DNA of 64,000 nt, from NCBI RefSeq assembly GCF_002093745.1, contig NZ_MTSB01000003.1:186001-250000 (forward strand). The letters are read 5' to 3'. The notes under the pieces are model-generated. The model made no database searches, had not been told where the DNA came from, and saw only the letters and a program-made list of their open reading frames with translations. A program made the translations under genes and the position numbers. Origin of the DNA: Pseudomonas graminis. GTDB lineage: Bacteria; Pseudomonadota; Gammaproteobacteria; Pseudomonadales; Pseudomonadaceae. Positions 43,389-54,269 of this stretch are shown piece by piece (the first letter of the stretch is position 1; every line of letters begins with the position of its first letter).

Positions 43389-46148
43389 ATGAGATTCAGC
43401 AGTCGTCCTCTGTGCCATACCCGCAAAGTCCTGCCAGTCTTCATCATGGCGATCATCCCGCACTCTGCCGAAGGGGCCTGTGAGCTGGCGCCTACTGGCG
43501 ACAACCCGGTTCAGGTCTGCGACAGCGGCAGCAGCGGCCCTTATAGCGATGTCAGTGATACACGGCATAACCTGGTGTTCCCGGCAGGCGGCACAGCGAC
43601 GGTCAACGGCGGCATCAGCTACGGCGGGGAAGCAGACACAATCGACATGGGCTCGGGTCGGGTCCTCGGCGGCATCAATCAAGGCGCAGGCGCCGACACA
43701 TTCACGTTTTCAAGCGGCGAAATCACGGGCGAGATCAGCCAGGGCGCCGCGCCCGACAGCTTCACCATGAGTGGCGGCACGCTGGGTTCACTGGCCCAGG
43801 GCGACGGACTGGATACTTTCCTGATGACCGGGGGCACGATTACCCGCGCATTCGAAGACGGTGACCGGGCAGTCATGACCGGAGGCAGCATCGGCCGGGT
43901 CGACATGAAGCTGGACAACAACGTGTTCGACCTGTCGGGCGGCAGCATCCTCAACAACCTGGTGGCCGGATTCGGTCAGGATACGATTACAGTGTCGGGC
44001 GGGAGCGTTGGCGGCGCGGTCAGCGTCAGTGGCGGTGACGACCGGATAACCGTCAGCGGTGGAGAGATTCGCGGCGAAGTGCGCACCAGCTTTGGTAACG
44101 ACCGTTTCGAGTGGCTCAATAACGGTTATGTTCGCAGCAGCGTGCTGATGGCAGACGGGAACGACACGGCGCAGCTGTACAACCTGAGCGAGTACCTGAC
44201 CAGCAGCAACCCACGGCTTGACGGTGGGCCTGGCAATGATGTGCTGACGTTCGACAGCACCAGGGCGTCCTACCCGAGTCGCTATCCCCACTGGGAAGCA
44301 GTCAACCTGCTCAACGGCTCACAACTGGACCTGGACGGCCCACTGACGCTGGGCGATAGCGTCAGCCAGACCGGCAGCCTGAGTCTCGACGCCACAAGCA
44401 CCGTGCGTTCAACCTCAGGCAGCATCGTTGCGTTCAACGCGACCTCGCTGGCAACCCTGGACAACGCCGGCACGCTGGACCTGACCGGCAGCGGCAGTTC
44501 TGTCTCCGACACCCTTACGGTTAACGGAAACTACACCGGACGTGGAGGCCGCCTGTTGCTGCAATCGACGCTGGGTGACGAGACGTCGCCCAGCGACAAA
44601 CTGGTGGTTTCACAAGGCACTATCGGCGGCACCACCGGCATGCTCGTCAGTAATGTCGGCGGTGTCGGGGCGCTTACCCAAGGCAATGGCATCGAGGTCG
44701 TGCAGGCCATCAATGGCGCGGCTAGTGACGAGGCCGCGTTCTCGCTACAAAACTCGCTGTCTGCCGGGGCCTATGACTACTATCTGTTCAAGGGCGGATC
44801 GACAGCAGGCTCCGAAAACAGCTGGTTTCTGCGCTCGGCAGTCATTGCCCCTCCCCAGCCGGAACCACCCGTTCCGAATGAGCCGGTGCCGGTGCCGGTG
44901 CCGGTGCCGGTGCCGAATCCCATTCCAGATCCCGCACCACCTCCGGTGCCAACGCCGGCACCGGACCCCACACCAGAACCAGAACCACAACCAGAGCCAG
45001 AGCCTGAGCCTGAACCCGAGTCTCCACCCCCGATCGTGCCCGAACCACCCTCACCCATCGAGCCGACCACGCCTCCTACAGAGCCTCGCCCACCCGCGCC
45101 ACCACCCACACCGACACCAGCGGTCGCTCTCCCCGTACCGGCAATGGGCACACCGCCTTTGCCGGCGCCGGTTCGCGGGGCTGATCCCATTGCCCTGTAT
45201 CGCCCGGAAGTGGCCAATTACTCGGTCATGCCTCCCGCTGCGGCAACGCTGGCCCTGGCATCACTGGGCACGTTCCATGAGCGTCAGGGCGATCAGCGCC
45301 TGCTGACGCAATCGGGCGCAATCCCGGCCGGCTGGGCAAGGGTGTTTGGCAGTGACTTCAAACAACAGTGGTCAGGCACGGTAAGCCCGGGGCTGGATGC
45401 CTCGTTCAAGGGGTATCAAATCGGTCACGATCTGTATGCCTGGCAACGGGATGCAGAACGTCTCCAGCGTGTCGGCCTGTTCGTCGCTCATAACCACCTG
45501 AACGGCGACGTCGAGGGCTTCGCAGGAGGTTTTCACGGACGGCAGACGGGACGGATCGCGTTACGCGGCGACAGCGTGGGCGCGTACTGGACGCTTTCGA
45601 CGCCTGAAGGCGGGTACATCGATGCCGTGGTGATGGGGACGCGACTGGAAGGCCGCAGTCGCTCTGACCGAGGCGTCCGTATCGACACACAGGGACACGC
45701 CTTGAGCCTGTCCATCGAAGCCGGCCTCCAGATGGACCTGTCCTCTCGCTGGGTCCTAGAACATCAGGTGCAGATCATCCATCAGCGCGTCGCGCTTGAC
45801 GATCAGCATGATGGTATTGCTCAGGTGAGCTTCGACAGCCAGCCCTACAACACCGGAAGACTGGGTGTACGTATCAAAGGACGCCATACGCTGGCCGGCA
45901 TGCCGATAGAGCCTTACCTTCGGGCCAATGTCTGGCGCAACGCGGGCGGACACGACACGGTGATGTTCGACCACACAGAACGCGTCAGGACCGCTCATCA
46001 ATCAACGACGGGCAGCCTGGGCGGCGGCATGATCATAAAGATCGCCAGCGAGACCCGTCTGTACTGGAACGCTGACTACAACCGTGATCTGGACAATCAC
46101 AAGCTGAACGGAATAAGCGCCAGCCTGGGAGTCAGGCTGGCGTGGTGA
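43389..46148 (+). CDS. Autotransporter (type Va secretion) with solenoid-repeat passenger
   Basis: The protein has 919 residues; GGGAGAG lies 5 nt before the ATG. The N-terminal signal runs to about residue 29 (SAEGAC). Residues about 60-280 are nine or so tandem repeats of about 20 residues (SGGxIxGxIxxGxGxDTFT), a beta-solenoid. A pertactin-like region to about 490 and a Pro-rich stalk (about 491-595) follow. The C-terminal roughly 280 residues form the translocator barrel and end in VRLAW, the terminal aromatic expected for Bam recognition. No protease, esterase or RGD motif is visible, so an adhesin or surface role is likely. The gene is monocistronic and converges on glgB. Confidence 0.88.
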   Translation: MRFSSRPLCHTRKVLPVFIMAIIPHSAEGACELAPTGDNPVQVCDSGSSGPYSDVSDTRHNLVFPAGGTATVNGGISYGGEADTIDMGSGRVLGGINQGAGADTFTFSSGEITGEISQGAAPDSFTMSGGTLGSLAQGDGLDTFLMTGGTITRAFEDGDRAVMTGGSIGRVDMKLDNNVFDLSGGSILNNLVAGFGQDTITVSGGSVGGAVSVSGGDDRITVSGGEIRGEVRTSFGNDRFEWLNNGYVRSSVLMADGNDTAQLYNLSEYLTSSNPRLDGGPGNDVLTFDSTRASYPSRYPHWEAVNLLNGSQLDLDGPLTLGDSVSQTGSLSLDATSTVRSTSGSIVAFNATSLATLDNAGTLDLTGSGSSVSDTLTVNGNYTGRGGRLLLQSTLGDETSPSDKLVVSQGTIGGTTGMLVSNVGGVGALTQGNGIEVVQAINGAASDEAAFSLQNSLSAGAYDYYLFKGGSTAGSENSWFLRSAVIAPPQPEPPVPNEPVPVPVPVPVPNPIPDPAPPPVPTPAPDPTPEPEPQPEPEPEPEPESPPPIVPEPPSPIEPTTPPTEPRPPAPPPTPTPAVALPVPAMGTPPLPAPVRGADPIALYRPEVANYSVMPPAAATLALASLGTFHERQGDQRLLTQSGAIPAGWARVFGSDFKQQWSGTVSPGLDASFKGYQIGHDLYAWQRDAERLQRVGLFVAHNHLNGDVEGFAGGFHGRQTGRIALRGDSVGAYWTLSTPEGGYIDAVVMGTRLEGRSRSDRGVRIDTQGHALSLSIEAGLQMDLSSRWVLEHQVQIIHQRVALDDQHDGIAQVSFDSQPYNTGRLGVRIKGRHTLAGMPIEPYLRANVWRNAGGHDTVMFDHTERVRTAHQSTTGSLGGGMIIKIASETRLYWNADYNRDLDNHKLNGISASLGVRLAW
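44882..44915 (+). repeat. Hexanucleotide tandem repeat GCCGGT in the autotransporter stalk
   Basis: Five complete GCCGGT units plus GCCG run head to tail and encode alternating Pro-Val. The unit is six bases, so gain or loss of copies keeps the frame and only changes stalk length. A more degenerate Pro-Glu-encoding tract follows to about 45025. Confidence 0.9.
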
Positions 46149-46187
46149 AGCGTTAACGGCTGTCGGACGTGCTGAAGCCTGTGCCCA

Positions 46188-48410
46188 TCAGTTTTTAGGT
46201 TTGAGAATCAGCACAGCCAACGGCGGCAGATTCAAGGTGACAGACGCTGGCTTACCGTGAGCCGGTTTGTCTTCGCTGTGTACTTCCCCACCGTTGCCGA
46301 AGTTCGAACCGGCGTAGGTTTCCGCATCGGTGTTCAACAGTTCCGTCCAGGCGCCCGGCAAAGGCACGCCAACGCGATAGCCTTCACGCGGTACAGGGGT
46401 CATGTTGACCACCACCAGAACCGGATCGCCCTCACGCCCTTTGCGCAGATAGGCAAATACGCTATTGGCCATGTCGTCGCCGATCAACCACTGGAAACCG
46501 TCAGGATCGGCATCGAGTTCGTGCAGCGCCTTTTCGTCACGGTAGATACGGTTCAGGTCACTGACCAACTGTTTCACGCCGACGTGCTCAGCGTATTGCA
46601 GCAAGTACCAGTCCAGCTCCTGGTCGTGGTTCCACTCACGCCACTGACCGAATTCACAACCCATGAACAGCAGCTTCTTGCCTGGGTGGGTCCACATGAA
46701 CGCCAGATAAGCGCGCAGGTTGGCAAACTTCTGCCAGTGATCACCCGGCATCTTGTCGATCAACGAATGCTTGCCGTGAACCACCTCATCGTGGGAAATC
46801 GGCAGAACGAAGCGTTCGGAATACGCATACACCAGGCTGAACGTCAATTCACCGTGGTGGTACTCACGGTGGATCGGGTCCTGCTCCATGTAACGCAGCG
46901 AGTCGTTCATCCAGCCCATGTTCCACTTGTAAGTGAAACCCAGGCCGCCTTCCTGAACAGGCTTGCTGACCCCTGGCCACGCTGTGGATTCTTCTGCGAT
47001 GACCATCGTGCCTGGCGCCTCAAGCGCGACCACCTCGTTGAGGTGACGCAGGAAGTCAATCGCCTCAAGGTTTTCACGACCACCATGCTTATTGGGCACC
47101 CATTCGCCCGCCTTGCGCGAATAATCGCGGTACAGCATTGAAGCCACCGCATCCACACGCAGGCCGTCGATGTGATAATGCTTGAGCCAGTGCAGCGCCG
47201 AGGCCAGCATGAAGCCGTGAACTTCGGTGCGCCCCAGGTTGTAGATCAGCGTGTCCCAATCCTGATGGAAGCCTTCCTTGGGGTCAGCGTATTCATACAG
47301 CGCAGTGCCGTCGAATTGTGCCAGCCCGTGGGTGTCGGTCGGAAAGTGCGCAGGGACCCAGTCAAGAATGACGCCGATTTCTGCCCGATGGCAGGCGTCG
47401 ACGAATGCAGCGAAATCTTCCGGCGAGCCGTAACGGGCGGTCGGTGCAAACTGGGCCAGCAATTGATAGCCCCACGAGCCACCGAACGGGTGCTCCATGA
47501 TTGGCATCAGCTCGATATGCGTGAAACCGAGCTCCTTGACGTAGGGGATCAGATGATCGGCCAGCTCACGCCAGTTGTACTGACGCCATTGGCCGTCACT
47601 GTTCTCCTCCATCTTCCACGAGCCGGCGTGCAGCTCGTAGATCGACAGCGGCGCTGATACATCATGACGTGCTGCACGAGAGTCCAGCCATTCTTTGTCA
47701 TGCCATTCGAATTTCAGGGGCGCAGAAATCTTCGACGCCGTGTCAGGCGGCAGCGTGGTGGCCAAGGCCATCGGGTCGCTCTTGAGCGGCAGAATCCCGT
47801 GGGGACCCAGAATTTCGTACTTGTAGACCTCGCCCGGCTGCAGGCGCGGGACGAATACCTCCCACACACCGGTCGGGTGCCGCAGACGCATCGGATGGCG
47901 GCGGCCATCCCAGCTATTGAAGCTGCCCACCACGGATACACGTCGTGCATTCGGCGCCCAGACGGCAAACCGCACGCCGTCAATACCGTCGACAGTGGTC
48001 ACCTGCGCACCCAGGCAGTTGCTCAGGTCACGATGGTTGCCTTCGGCAAACAGGTACAGGTCCATTTCGCCCAGCAGCGGGCCAAAGCTATACGGGTCTT
48101 CAGTGATCTGCTCACCGCCGGCCCAATTGATTTTCAACAGATAAGGCTGCGGTTGCTCGAGATGCCCCACAAAAAAGCCAGGCACCTCGCTCATTTCCAT
48201 TTGCCCAAGCTCTCTGCCGTCATCCCTGGCCAGCAGTCGTGCGCTCAAAGCGCCCGGCAGATAGGCGCGGACAAACTGCCCTCCCTCACCGTCGCCGTGC
48301 GGACCGAGAATCGAAAACGGGTCGTGATGTTCAGCGCGGATCAGCGCGTCCAGATCCACAGCAGCGGGGATCGCGCGGCGACCCTTGGCGGTTTTTTCAG
48401 GCGCATTCAT
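46188..48410 (-). CDS. glgB: 1,4-alpha-glucan branching enzyme GlgB
   Basis: The protein has 740 residues, the full family length. N-terminal CBM48-type domains ([19 protein letters not shown], then [20 protein letters not shown]) precede a GH13 barrel: [17 protein letters not shown] carries the nucleophile Asp, [10 protein letters not shown] the acid/base Glu and [12 protein letters not shown] the third acid. It transfers alpha-1,4 chains to form 1,6 branches on the glucan made by GlgE. It overlaps the treS-maltokinase stop by ATGA (48407-48410), and it is the third gene of the operon. Confidence 0.95.
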   Translation of the reverse strand: MNAPEKTAKGRRAIPAAVDLDALIRAEHHDPFSILGPHGDGEGGQFVRAYLPGALSARLLARDDGRELGQMEMSEVPGFFVGHLEQPQPYLLKINWAGGEQITEDPYSFGPLLGEMDLYLFAEGNHRDLSNCLGAQVTTVDGIDGVRFAVWAPNARRVSVVGSFNSWDGRRHPMRLRHPTGVWEVFVPRLQPGEVYKYEILGPHGILPLKSDPMALATTLPPDTASKISAPLKFEWHDKEWLDSRAARHDVSAPLSIYELHAGSWKMEENSDGQWRQYNWRELADHLIPYVKELGFTHIELMPIMEHPFGGSWGYQLLAQFAPTARYGSPEDFAAFVDACHRAEIGVILDWVPAHFPTDTHGLAQFDGTALYEYADPKEGFHQDWDTLIYNLGRTEVHGFMLASALHWLKHYHIDGLRVDAVASMLYRDYSRKAGEWVPNKHGGRENLEAIDFLRHLNEVVALEAPGTMVIAEESTAWPGVSKPVQEGGLGFTYKWNMGWMNDSLRYMEQDPIHREYHHGELTFSLVYAYSERFVLPISHDEVVHGKHSLIDKMPGDHWQKFANLRAYLAFMWTHPGKKLLFMGCEFGQWREWNHDQELDWYLLQYAEHVGVKQLVSDLNRIYRDEKALHELDADPDGFQWLIGDDMANSVFAYLRKGREGDPVLVVVNMTPVPREGYRVGVPLPGAWTELLNTDAETYAGSNFGNGGEVHSEDKPAHGKPASVTLNLPPLAVLILKPKN

Positions 48411-51400
48411 AGTGGCTCTCCATCAGACGGTTGCAGCAACCCACGCAAGCCTTGCAAGGGAACGGCCAGCCAGGCTGGGCGATTCTCGGCCTCGTAAATC
48501 ACTTCATAAGCAGCTTTTTCCAGGGTGAACAACTCCAGTGCGGCGTCCTCCCCTTTTGCATCTTTCCAGGCATGGGCCATGTCGGTGGTTGCCGAGCGGT
48601 AGCCTTCGATAAAGGCGGCGCGCGCCTGGGACAGGTAAGTCTCGGCAACGCGCTTGCGGGCTGCCGCCGCTTCTGGCGATGTGTCGACGCTTTGCGCGCT
48701 GCGTACAGCCATTGCAGCCGCGTAGTCGAACGAACGGAGTACACCGCTGACGTCCTTGAACGGGCTGTGTTTGGCGCGTCGTTCTTCCAGTGCGCGAGCC
48801 GGCTCGCCTTCGAAATCGATCAGGTAGGCATCGCCTTTGACCACCAGCACCTGGCCGAGGTGCAAGTCACCATGCACACGGATACGCAAACCGCCCGCAG
48901 AACGCTTGGCGAGGCCGTCGACGCGCTGACGAATCTGTTTGCGATGCGCGAGTAAATCGCTGACCAGTTGCTGGTCGTCCTTTTCCAGGTCGCCCTTGCG
49001 TTGCTCGAGCAACTGCAGCGCGCGCTCAAGCTGAGCGTTGACGCTTGCTCCCGAGGCCTTGCTGTCAGAGGCACTGGTGACTTCGACGGCAAAATCCGGG
49101 TTATCGGTCGGTGCGGCGAGGATCTGATGCATTTCACCCAGACGCTGACCGAGGCTGCGCGAGAAGTCAGCCAGCTCAAGCAGCGCGTTGTAGTGCTGCT
49201 CCTGGCCGGAAACACCGTGCGCCAGTTCGTCGCGAACGGCACGTTCGAGGTTGTTCTGCGTCCACTCCCAGGCGTCGCCCTGATTGCTCAGATAACCTTG
49301 GGCGATCATCAGCAGGTTCGGTTTGCCATCGTTGCCGACGCGTACCAGCGAGCCCAGCAACGGCGAGATGTTCTTGAAGCCGGCCTGGGTCAGGAAGGCA
49401 CCCATTTCCAATTCCGGGTGCGTCCCGGCGCTGACCTTGCGGATCAGCTTGAGCACAAGACTGCTGCCCACTACAACTGAACTGTTGGACTGCTCGGCGG
49501 ATAGATAACGCACTTCCGATTCGTTGTTCAGGCCCAACGGCGCAAGTTGCGAACTCTGCTCGAAACGCAGCTCGCCATCGGCGCACGGGATCACGGTCTG
49601 CGACTGCATGCCCTGAATCACTGCGCGGATGAAGGTTTCCAGCGTAAAGCCATCGGTAATCAGGCCGACATCGCGATTGCGGCGAACCCTGGCGAGCGCC
49701 AGTTGCTGCGGCAATGCGCTGCTAATGTCGTCTTCGGCCAGCAAGCCGAAGGGCAATTGATAACGCTCGGTCTGCCCGTCTGCGGTGACTTCGATTTCGC
49801 TGAGCAAGACCGGATTTTTCTCATCGCCAAAGCGGACTGCGTAAGCGATGTGGACCTGCTCGATAGGCTTGTCCTTGCCGCCGAACCAGCGGCGTTTCGG
49901 CAAGTAGTTCGCCAGCGAGGTGTTTTCCATGGTGCCGCGCAGCGGTTCGTCGAGCAATTCTTCAAGATGCTTCTTGAGCACCAGGGTCGGAAAGTCCGGC
50001 ATGCTTTGCGCGGGTTCAACGTGCCAACTGGGCATTTGATTCTCCGAAGCCAATAGAAACCAATAAAAACCGTACGGCGGAAGCGTCAACAGGTAGCTCA
50101 ACTGCCCGATAGGCGGGAAAGCGCTGCCGCCGAGCATCTCTACCGGCACCGTACCCGCGTAGGCTGACAATTCCAGTTCGGCCGCCTGGGCGGCGCTGGA
50201 AACGTTGGCCACACACAACACGATCTCGCTATGGCCATCAGGCGCGGTGTATTCACGCGTGTACGCCAGAATGCGCCGGTTGGACGGCGAAAGCATTTTC
50301 AGCGTGCCGCGACCGAACGCTTTCTGCTGTTTACGCACGGCCAGCATGCGCCGGTTCCAGTTCAGCAGCGAGTGCGGGTCGCGCTCCTGGCTTTCGACGT
50401 TGACCGACTGGAAACCGTACATCGGGTCCATGATCGGCGGCAGCACAAGGCTGGCCGGATCGGCACGCGAAAACCCGCCATTGCGGTCGATGGACCACTG
50501 CATCGGCGTCCGGACGCCGTCCCGGTCCCCCAGGTAAATGTTGTCGCCCATGCCGATCTCGTCGCCGTAATACAAGGTCGGTGTGCCCGGCATCGACAGC
50601 AACATGCTGTTGAGCAATTCGACACGACGTCGATCACGGGCCACCAACGGCGCCAGACGACGGCGAATGCCCAGATTGATACGTGCGCGGCGATCGGCGG
50701 CGTAATAATTCCACAGGTAGTCACGCTCACGATCAGTGACCATTTCCAGGGTCAGTTCATCGTGGTTACGCAGGAAAATCGCCCATTGGCAGTTTTCCGG
50801 AATCTCCGGGGTCTGGCGCAGAATGTCGGTAATCGGAAAGCGGTCTTCCTGTGCCAGCGCCATGTACATGCGCGGCATCAGCGGAAAGTGAAACGCCATG
50901 TGGCATTCATCACCGTCCGGCCCTTTGCTGTCGCCGAAATACAATTGCGTGTCTTCCGGCCACTGATTGGCCTCGGCCAGCAGCATGCGGTCCGGGTAAT
51001 TGGCATCGATCTCGGCCCGGATGCGCTTGAGCACCTGATGGGTTTCCGGCAGGTTCTCGTTGTTGGTGCCGTCCCGCTCGATCAGATACGGAATGGCATC
51101 CAGACGCAGGCCATCGATGCCCAGATCCAGCCAGAAACGCATGACCTCCAGTACAGCTTCCAGTACGTGCGGGTTGTCGAAGTTGAGGTCCGGCTGATGG
51201 GAGTAGAAACGGTGCCAGAAATACTGGCCCGCCACCGGATCCCATGTCCAGTTGGAGGTTTCGGTGTCGAGGAAGATGATCCTCGTGCCGTCGTATTTCT
51301 GATCGGTGTCCGACCACACATAAAAGTCACGCGCCTTGGAGCCAGGCTTGGCATTGCGGGCTTTCTGAAACCAGGGATGCTGGTCTGAGGTGTGATTGAT

Positions 51401-51733
51401 GACCAGCTCGCTGATCACCCGCAAACCGCGCTTGTGTGCCTGGGCGATAAAACGTTTGGCATCGGCCATCGTGCCGTAATCGCTGTGAACATCGCGGTAT
51501 TCGGAAATATCGTAACCATCATCCCGGCGCGGCGACGGATAGAAAGGCAAAAGCCAGATTGTGTTGACGCCAAGCGCGGCGATGTAATCGAGCTTTTCGA
51601 TCAGGCCTGCGAAATCGCCGATACCGTCGTTATTGGCGTCGAAGAACGATTTCACATGAACCTGGTAGATCACCGCATCCTTGTACCAGAGCGGGTCTTT
51701 GATAAATGTCGCGTCACCGGGTTTCTTAGCCAT
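48407..51733 (-). CDS. treS: Trehalose synthase / maltokinase fusion (TreS-Mak)
   Basis: The protein has 1108 residues from ATG 51733 (AAGGAG 6 nt upstream). Residues 1 to about 550 are GH13 trehalose synthase, which interconverts trehalose and maltose: [28 protein letters not shown] with the nucleophile, [11 protein letters not shown] and FLRNHDELT. The C-terminal half, from about 640, is a maltokinase (Pep2/Mak) with the kinase signature [13 protein letters not shown] and [12 protein letters not shown]. The fused protein channels trehalose to maltose 1-phosphate. It lies 19 bp after glgE. Fusion of these domains is common in Pseudomonas. Confidence 0.94.
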   Translation of the reverse strand: MAKKPGDATFIKDPLWYKDAVIYQVHVKSFFDANNDGIGDFAGLIEKLDYIAALGVNTIWLLPFYPSPRRDDGYDISEYRDVHSDYGTMADAKRFIAQAHKRGLRVISELVINHTSDQHPWFQKARNAKPGSKARDFYVWSDTDQKYDGTRIIFLDTETSNWTWDPVAGQYFWHRFYSHQPDLNFDNPHVLEAVLEVMRFWLDLGIDGLRLDAIPYLIERDGTNNENLPETHQVLKRIRAEIDANYPDRMLLAEANQWPEDTQLYFGDSKGPDGDECHMAFHFPLMPRMYMALAQEDRFPITDILRQTPEIPENCQWAIFLRNHDELTLEMVTDRERDYLWNYYAADRRARINLGIRRRLAPLVARDRRRVELLNSMLLSMPGTPTLYYGDEIGMGDNIYLGDRDGVRTPMQWSIDRNGGFSRADPASLVLPPIMDPMYGFQSVNVESQERDPHSLLNWNRRMLAVRKQQKAFGRGTLKMLSPSNRRILAYTREYTAPDGHSEIVLCVANVSSAAQAAELELSAYAGTVPVEMLGGSAFPPIGQLSYLLTLPPYGFYWFLLASENQMPSWHVEPAQSMPDFPTLVLKKHLEELLDEPLRGTMENTSLANYLPKRRWFGGKDKPIEQVHIAYAVRFGDEKNPVLLSEIEVTADGQTERYQLPFGLLAEDDISSALPQQLALARVRRNRDVGLITDGFTLETFIRAVIQGMQSQTVIPCADGELRFEQSSQLAPLGLNNESEVRYLSAEQSNSSVVVGSSLVLKLIRKVSAGTHPELEMGAFLTQAGFKNISPLLGSLVRVGNDGKPNLLMIAQGYLSNQGDAWEWTQNNLERAVRDELAHGVSGQEQHYNALLELADFSRSLGQRLGEMHQILAAPTDNPDFAVEVTSASDSKASGASVNAQLERALQLLEQRKGDLEKDDQQLVSDLLAHRKQIRQRVDGLAKRSAGGLRIRVHGDLHLGQVLVVKGDAYLIDFEGEPARALEERRAKHSPFKDVSGVLRSFDYAAAMAVRSAQSVDTSPEAAAARKRVAETYLSQARAAFIEGYRSATTDMAHAWKDAKGEDAALELFTLEKAAYEVIYEAENRPAWLAVPLQGLRGLLQPSDGEPL

Positions 51734-51752
51734 TGCTGACTCCTTGGGAGTG

Positions 51753-53771
51753 TTACTGCGAGGCCTGGATACGCCAGATTCCAAAAGGTTGCGACGGGTC
51801 GAGACGTGTGTGCTGGTACTTGCCATGCCAGGTCCAGCGGTGACCGCTCATCAGGTCCTCGCCAATGGTTTTGGCATCGTCCGGCAAGCCCATCTCCCAG
51901 AGTGGCAGTTCGAACCGCGCCTCTTGAACGTTGTGCGGATCAAGGTTGATGGCAACCAGAACGAAATTGCTACCGTCCGCAGAACGCTTGCCGAAATACA
52001 GAATGTTGTCGTTCCAGGCGTTGTACAGCTTCAGCCCCAAGTGGGTCTGCAACGCAGAATTCTGTCGGCGAATACGATTGAGCTGGGCGATCTCCACAAT
52101 GATATTGCCGGGCGCAGCATAGTCCCGAACACGGATCTCGTATTTCTCCGAATCCAGGTACTCTTCTTTGCCCGGAATAGGCGCGGCTTCACACAGCTCG
52201 AACCCGGAATACATGCCCCACAGCCCCGACCCCATCGTGGCGAGCGCAGCGCGAATCAGGAAACCGGCACGCCCGGAATCGTGCAGAAACCGCGGATTGA
52301 TGTCCGGCGTGTTGACGAAGAAGTTCGGGCGATAGCAATCACGCCACGGCGCTTCATTCAGCTCGGTGAAGTACTCCGACAGTTCGGCCTTGGTGTTGCG
52401 CCAGGTGAAATAGGTATAGCTCTGGGTGTAACCGACTTTGCCCAGACGCGCCATCATCGCCGGCTTGGTAAACGCCTCGGCGAGGAACATCACCTCAGGG
52501 TGCTGGCTGCGCACTTCGCCAATCATCCACTGCCAGAACGGCAACGGCTTGGTGTGCGGGTTGTCGACGCGGAAGATCTTCACGCCCTCCTCGACCCAGC
52601 CCAGCACGATGTCACGCAGCTCGAGCCACAGGCCCGGAATTGCATCCGGCGCGTAGAAGTCGACGTTGACGATGTCCTGGTATTTCTTCGGCGGGTTCTC
52701 CGCATAACGAATCGTGCCGTCCGGACGCCACGAAAACCAGCCCGGGTGCTGCTTGAGCCACGGGTGATCCTGTGAACACTGAATAGCGAAATCCAGAGCG
52801 ATTTCCAGGCCGTGATCGGCCGCCGCTTTCACCAGGTTACGGAAGTCTTCGAGGCTGCCCAGTTGCGGGTGGATCGCTTCATGGCCGCCATCTTCACTGC
52901 CAATCGCGTACGGGCTGCCCGGATCATCAGGGCCTGCTGTCAGGGAGTTGTTAGGCCCCTTGCGGTGGGCGCGCCCGATAGGATGGATCGGCGGGAAATA
53001 CAGCACGTCAAAGCCCATGTCGCGAATCATCGGCAGACGCGAGTGGACGTCATTGAACGTGCCGTGGCGAGCCTTGTCATCGGTGATCGAGCGGGGAAAC
53101 AGCTCATACCAGCTAGCGAACTGCGCGAGCGTGCGCTCGACATCCAGCGGAAACTCCACGCTGCGGCTCAGAAACGCCTGGTTGTCGGCCTGCTTCATCA
53201 GCTTCGCGGTGTCGCTCTGCAACAGCAGCGCGACTTTCTCATCGTTGTCAGCGTTTTCGAGCTGACTGACAAGGCTTTCGATCTGCTGGCGCTGTTCGCC
53301 CTGGCTGCGCTCTGCGGCATGCACTAAATGAATACGCCCTTCTTCGAGCTCCAGTTCGATAGACACACCCGCGCCGAACTTCTTTTCCAGTTCGTAGCGA
53401 TAGCTGCCAAATTGGTCAATCCAGGCTTCGAGGCGAAACACATGGCGGCTGACGGATGTCGGGGTGAACTCACCGACCCAGCTGTCATTGCCCAGTTCGC
53501 GCATCGTCGCGGTGTGCCAGTGTTCCTCGTCGGCAGCACGCCAGCGAATGTTGACTGCCATCTTGTCATGCCCATCAGCGTAGACCTTGCTGGTGACCGT
53601 AACCGGTTGCCCGCTGATCGCCTTGGCCGCAAACAGACCACCATCAATCACCGGCGACGTGTCTTCGATCACGATGCGGGGCAGTTGCAGCGCCTGGGTC
53701 AGTGACAATGGAAGGGTTGGGTGCGGGACATCGGTGGCCAGGGAATCCGGACCGTATGGCTGTTCATTCAT
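51753..53771 (-). CDS. glgE: Alpha-1,4-glucan:maltose-1-phosphate maltosyltransferase GlgE
   Basis: The protein has 672 residues, a GH13_3 enzyme. After an N-terminal domain (IVIEDTSPVIDGGLFAAKAI) the catalytic barrel carries IHPIGRAHRKGPNN, the nucleophile in KIFRVDNPHTKPLPFW and the acid/base in MFLAEAFTKPAMM. It adds maltosyl units from maltose 1-phosphate to glucan, completing the trehalose-to-glucan route with the two downstream genes. It is the first gene of the operon. In P. aeruginosa and P. syringae this pathway supports tolerance of drying and osmotic stress, so stress-linked control is expected; no specific operator is evident. Confidence 0.95.
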   Translation of the reverse strand: MNEQPYGPDSLATDVPHPTLPLSLTQALQLPRIVIEDTSPVIDGGLFAAKAISGQPVTVTSKVYADGHDKMAVNIRWRAADEEHWHTATMRELGNDSWVGEFTPTSVSRHVFRLEAWIDQFGSYRYELEKKFGAGVSIELELEEGRIHLVHAAERSQGEQRQQIESLVSQLENADNDEKVALLLQSDTAKLMKQADNQAFLSRSVEFPLDVERTLAQFASWYELFPRSITDDKARHGTFNDVHSRLPMIRDMGFDVLYFPPIHPIGRAHRKGPNNSLTAGPDDPGSPYAIGSEDGGHEAIHPQLGSLEDFRNLVKAAADHGLEIALDFAIQCSQDHPWLKQHPGWFSWRPDGTIRYAENPPKKYQDIVNVDFYAPDAIPGLWLELRDIVLGWVEEGVKIFRVDNPHTKPLPFWQWMIGEVRSQHPEVMFLAEAFTKPAMMARLGKVGYTQSYTYFTWRNTKAELSEYFTELNEAPWRDCYRPNFFVNTPDINPRFLHDSGRAGFLIRAALATMGSGLWGMYSGFELCEAAPIPGKEEYLDSEKYEIRVRDYAAPGNIIVEIAQLNRIRRQNSALQTHLGLKLYNAWNDNILYFGKRSADGSNFVLVAINLDPHNVQEARFELPLWEMGLPDDAKTIGEDLMSGHRWTWHGKYQHTRLDPSQPFGIWRIQASQ

Positions 53772-54065
53772 CGAGCATCACTCCTCACGCCCCAGGGACG
53801 CTCCTGTGCATTCCATGCAATGGAAAAATTGACGGTATGGCAGCAGACGGTCGCAGGATAATCACGCCTCGTCTAATTCGGCTGCCTAGGTTCCGAGCGG
53901 TCAACGGAGGTAAAGTTCAAAGGTTTTACGGTTGTTTGACGGGTGTGTCGAGGGGTAATTGAAGGCGCGCCCGGGAAATCAGGCAATGGCCGTGTGGGGG
54001 GAAATCAATTGAATCATCAACGTGTCGAGGCAGTCGAAACGAATACCCACAAGGAGGCTGACACC
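53772..54065. other. Intergenic interval of about 290 bp, divergent promoters
   Basis: It lies between the glgE start (minus) and the small proline-rich gene (plus) and must contain both promoters. The last 20 bp carry the AGGAGG of the plus-strand gene. No palindrome or terminator stands out. Confidence 0.5.
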
Positions 54066-54224
54066 ATGACGCTACCTGATCCGACAAAAGTACCTGATCC
54101 AAACATTGATGAGCCCGTCCTGCCCGGAACACCGCCTGACCAAGAGCCGCCGCCGTCGACACCACCGCCCAATGAAACGCCGGTAGGTGACCCGCCAGCC
54201 AATGCGCCACCTGTCGTGGTGTGA
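54066..54224 (+). CDS. Small proline-rich protein, 52 residues
   Basis: The gene starts at ATG 54066 with an excellent AGGAGG at 54052-54057, 8 nt upstream, so translation is likely. The product (MTLPDPTKVPDPNIDEPVLP and on) is about one third proline, acidic and without hydrophobic segments, ending in a short PPVVV. It is predicted to be disordered. I do not recognise a characterised function. A longer frame from 53943 has no ribosome binding site. Confidence 0.6.
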   Translation: MTLPDPTKVPDPNIDEPVLPGTPPDQEPPPSTPPPNETPVGDPPANAPPVVV

Positions 54225-54269
54225 CCGTTCCGCCATTGCATGAAGGCGTCTGTTAGGTCACAGACGTCT

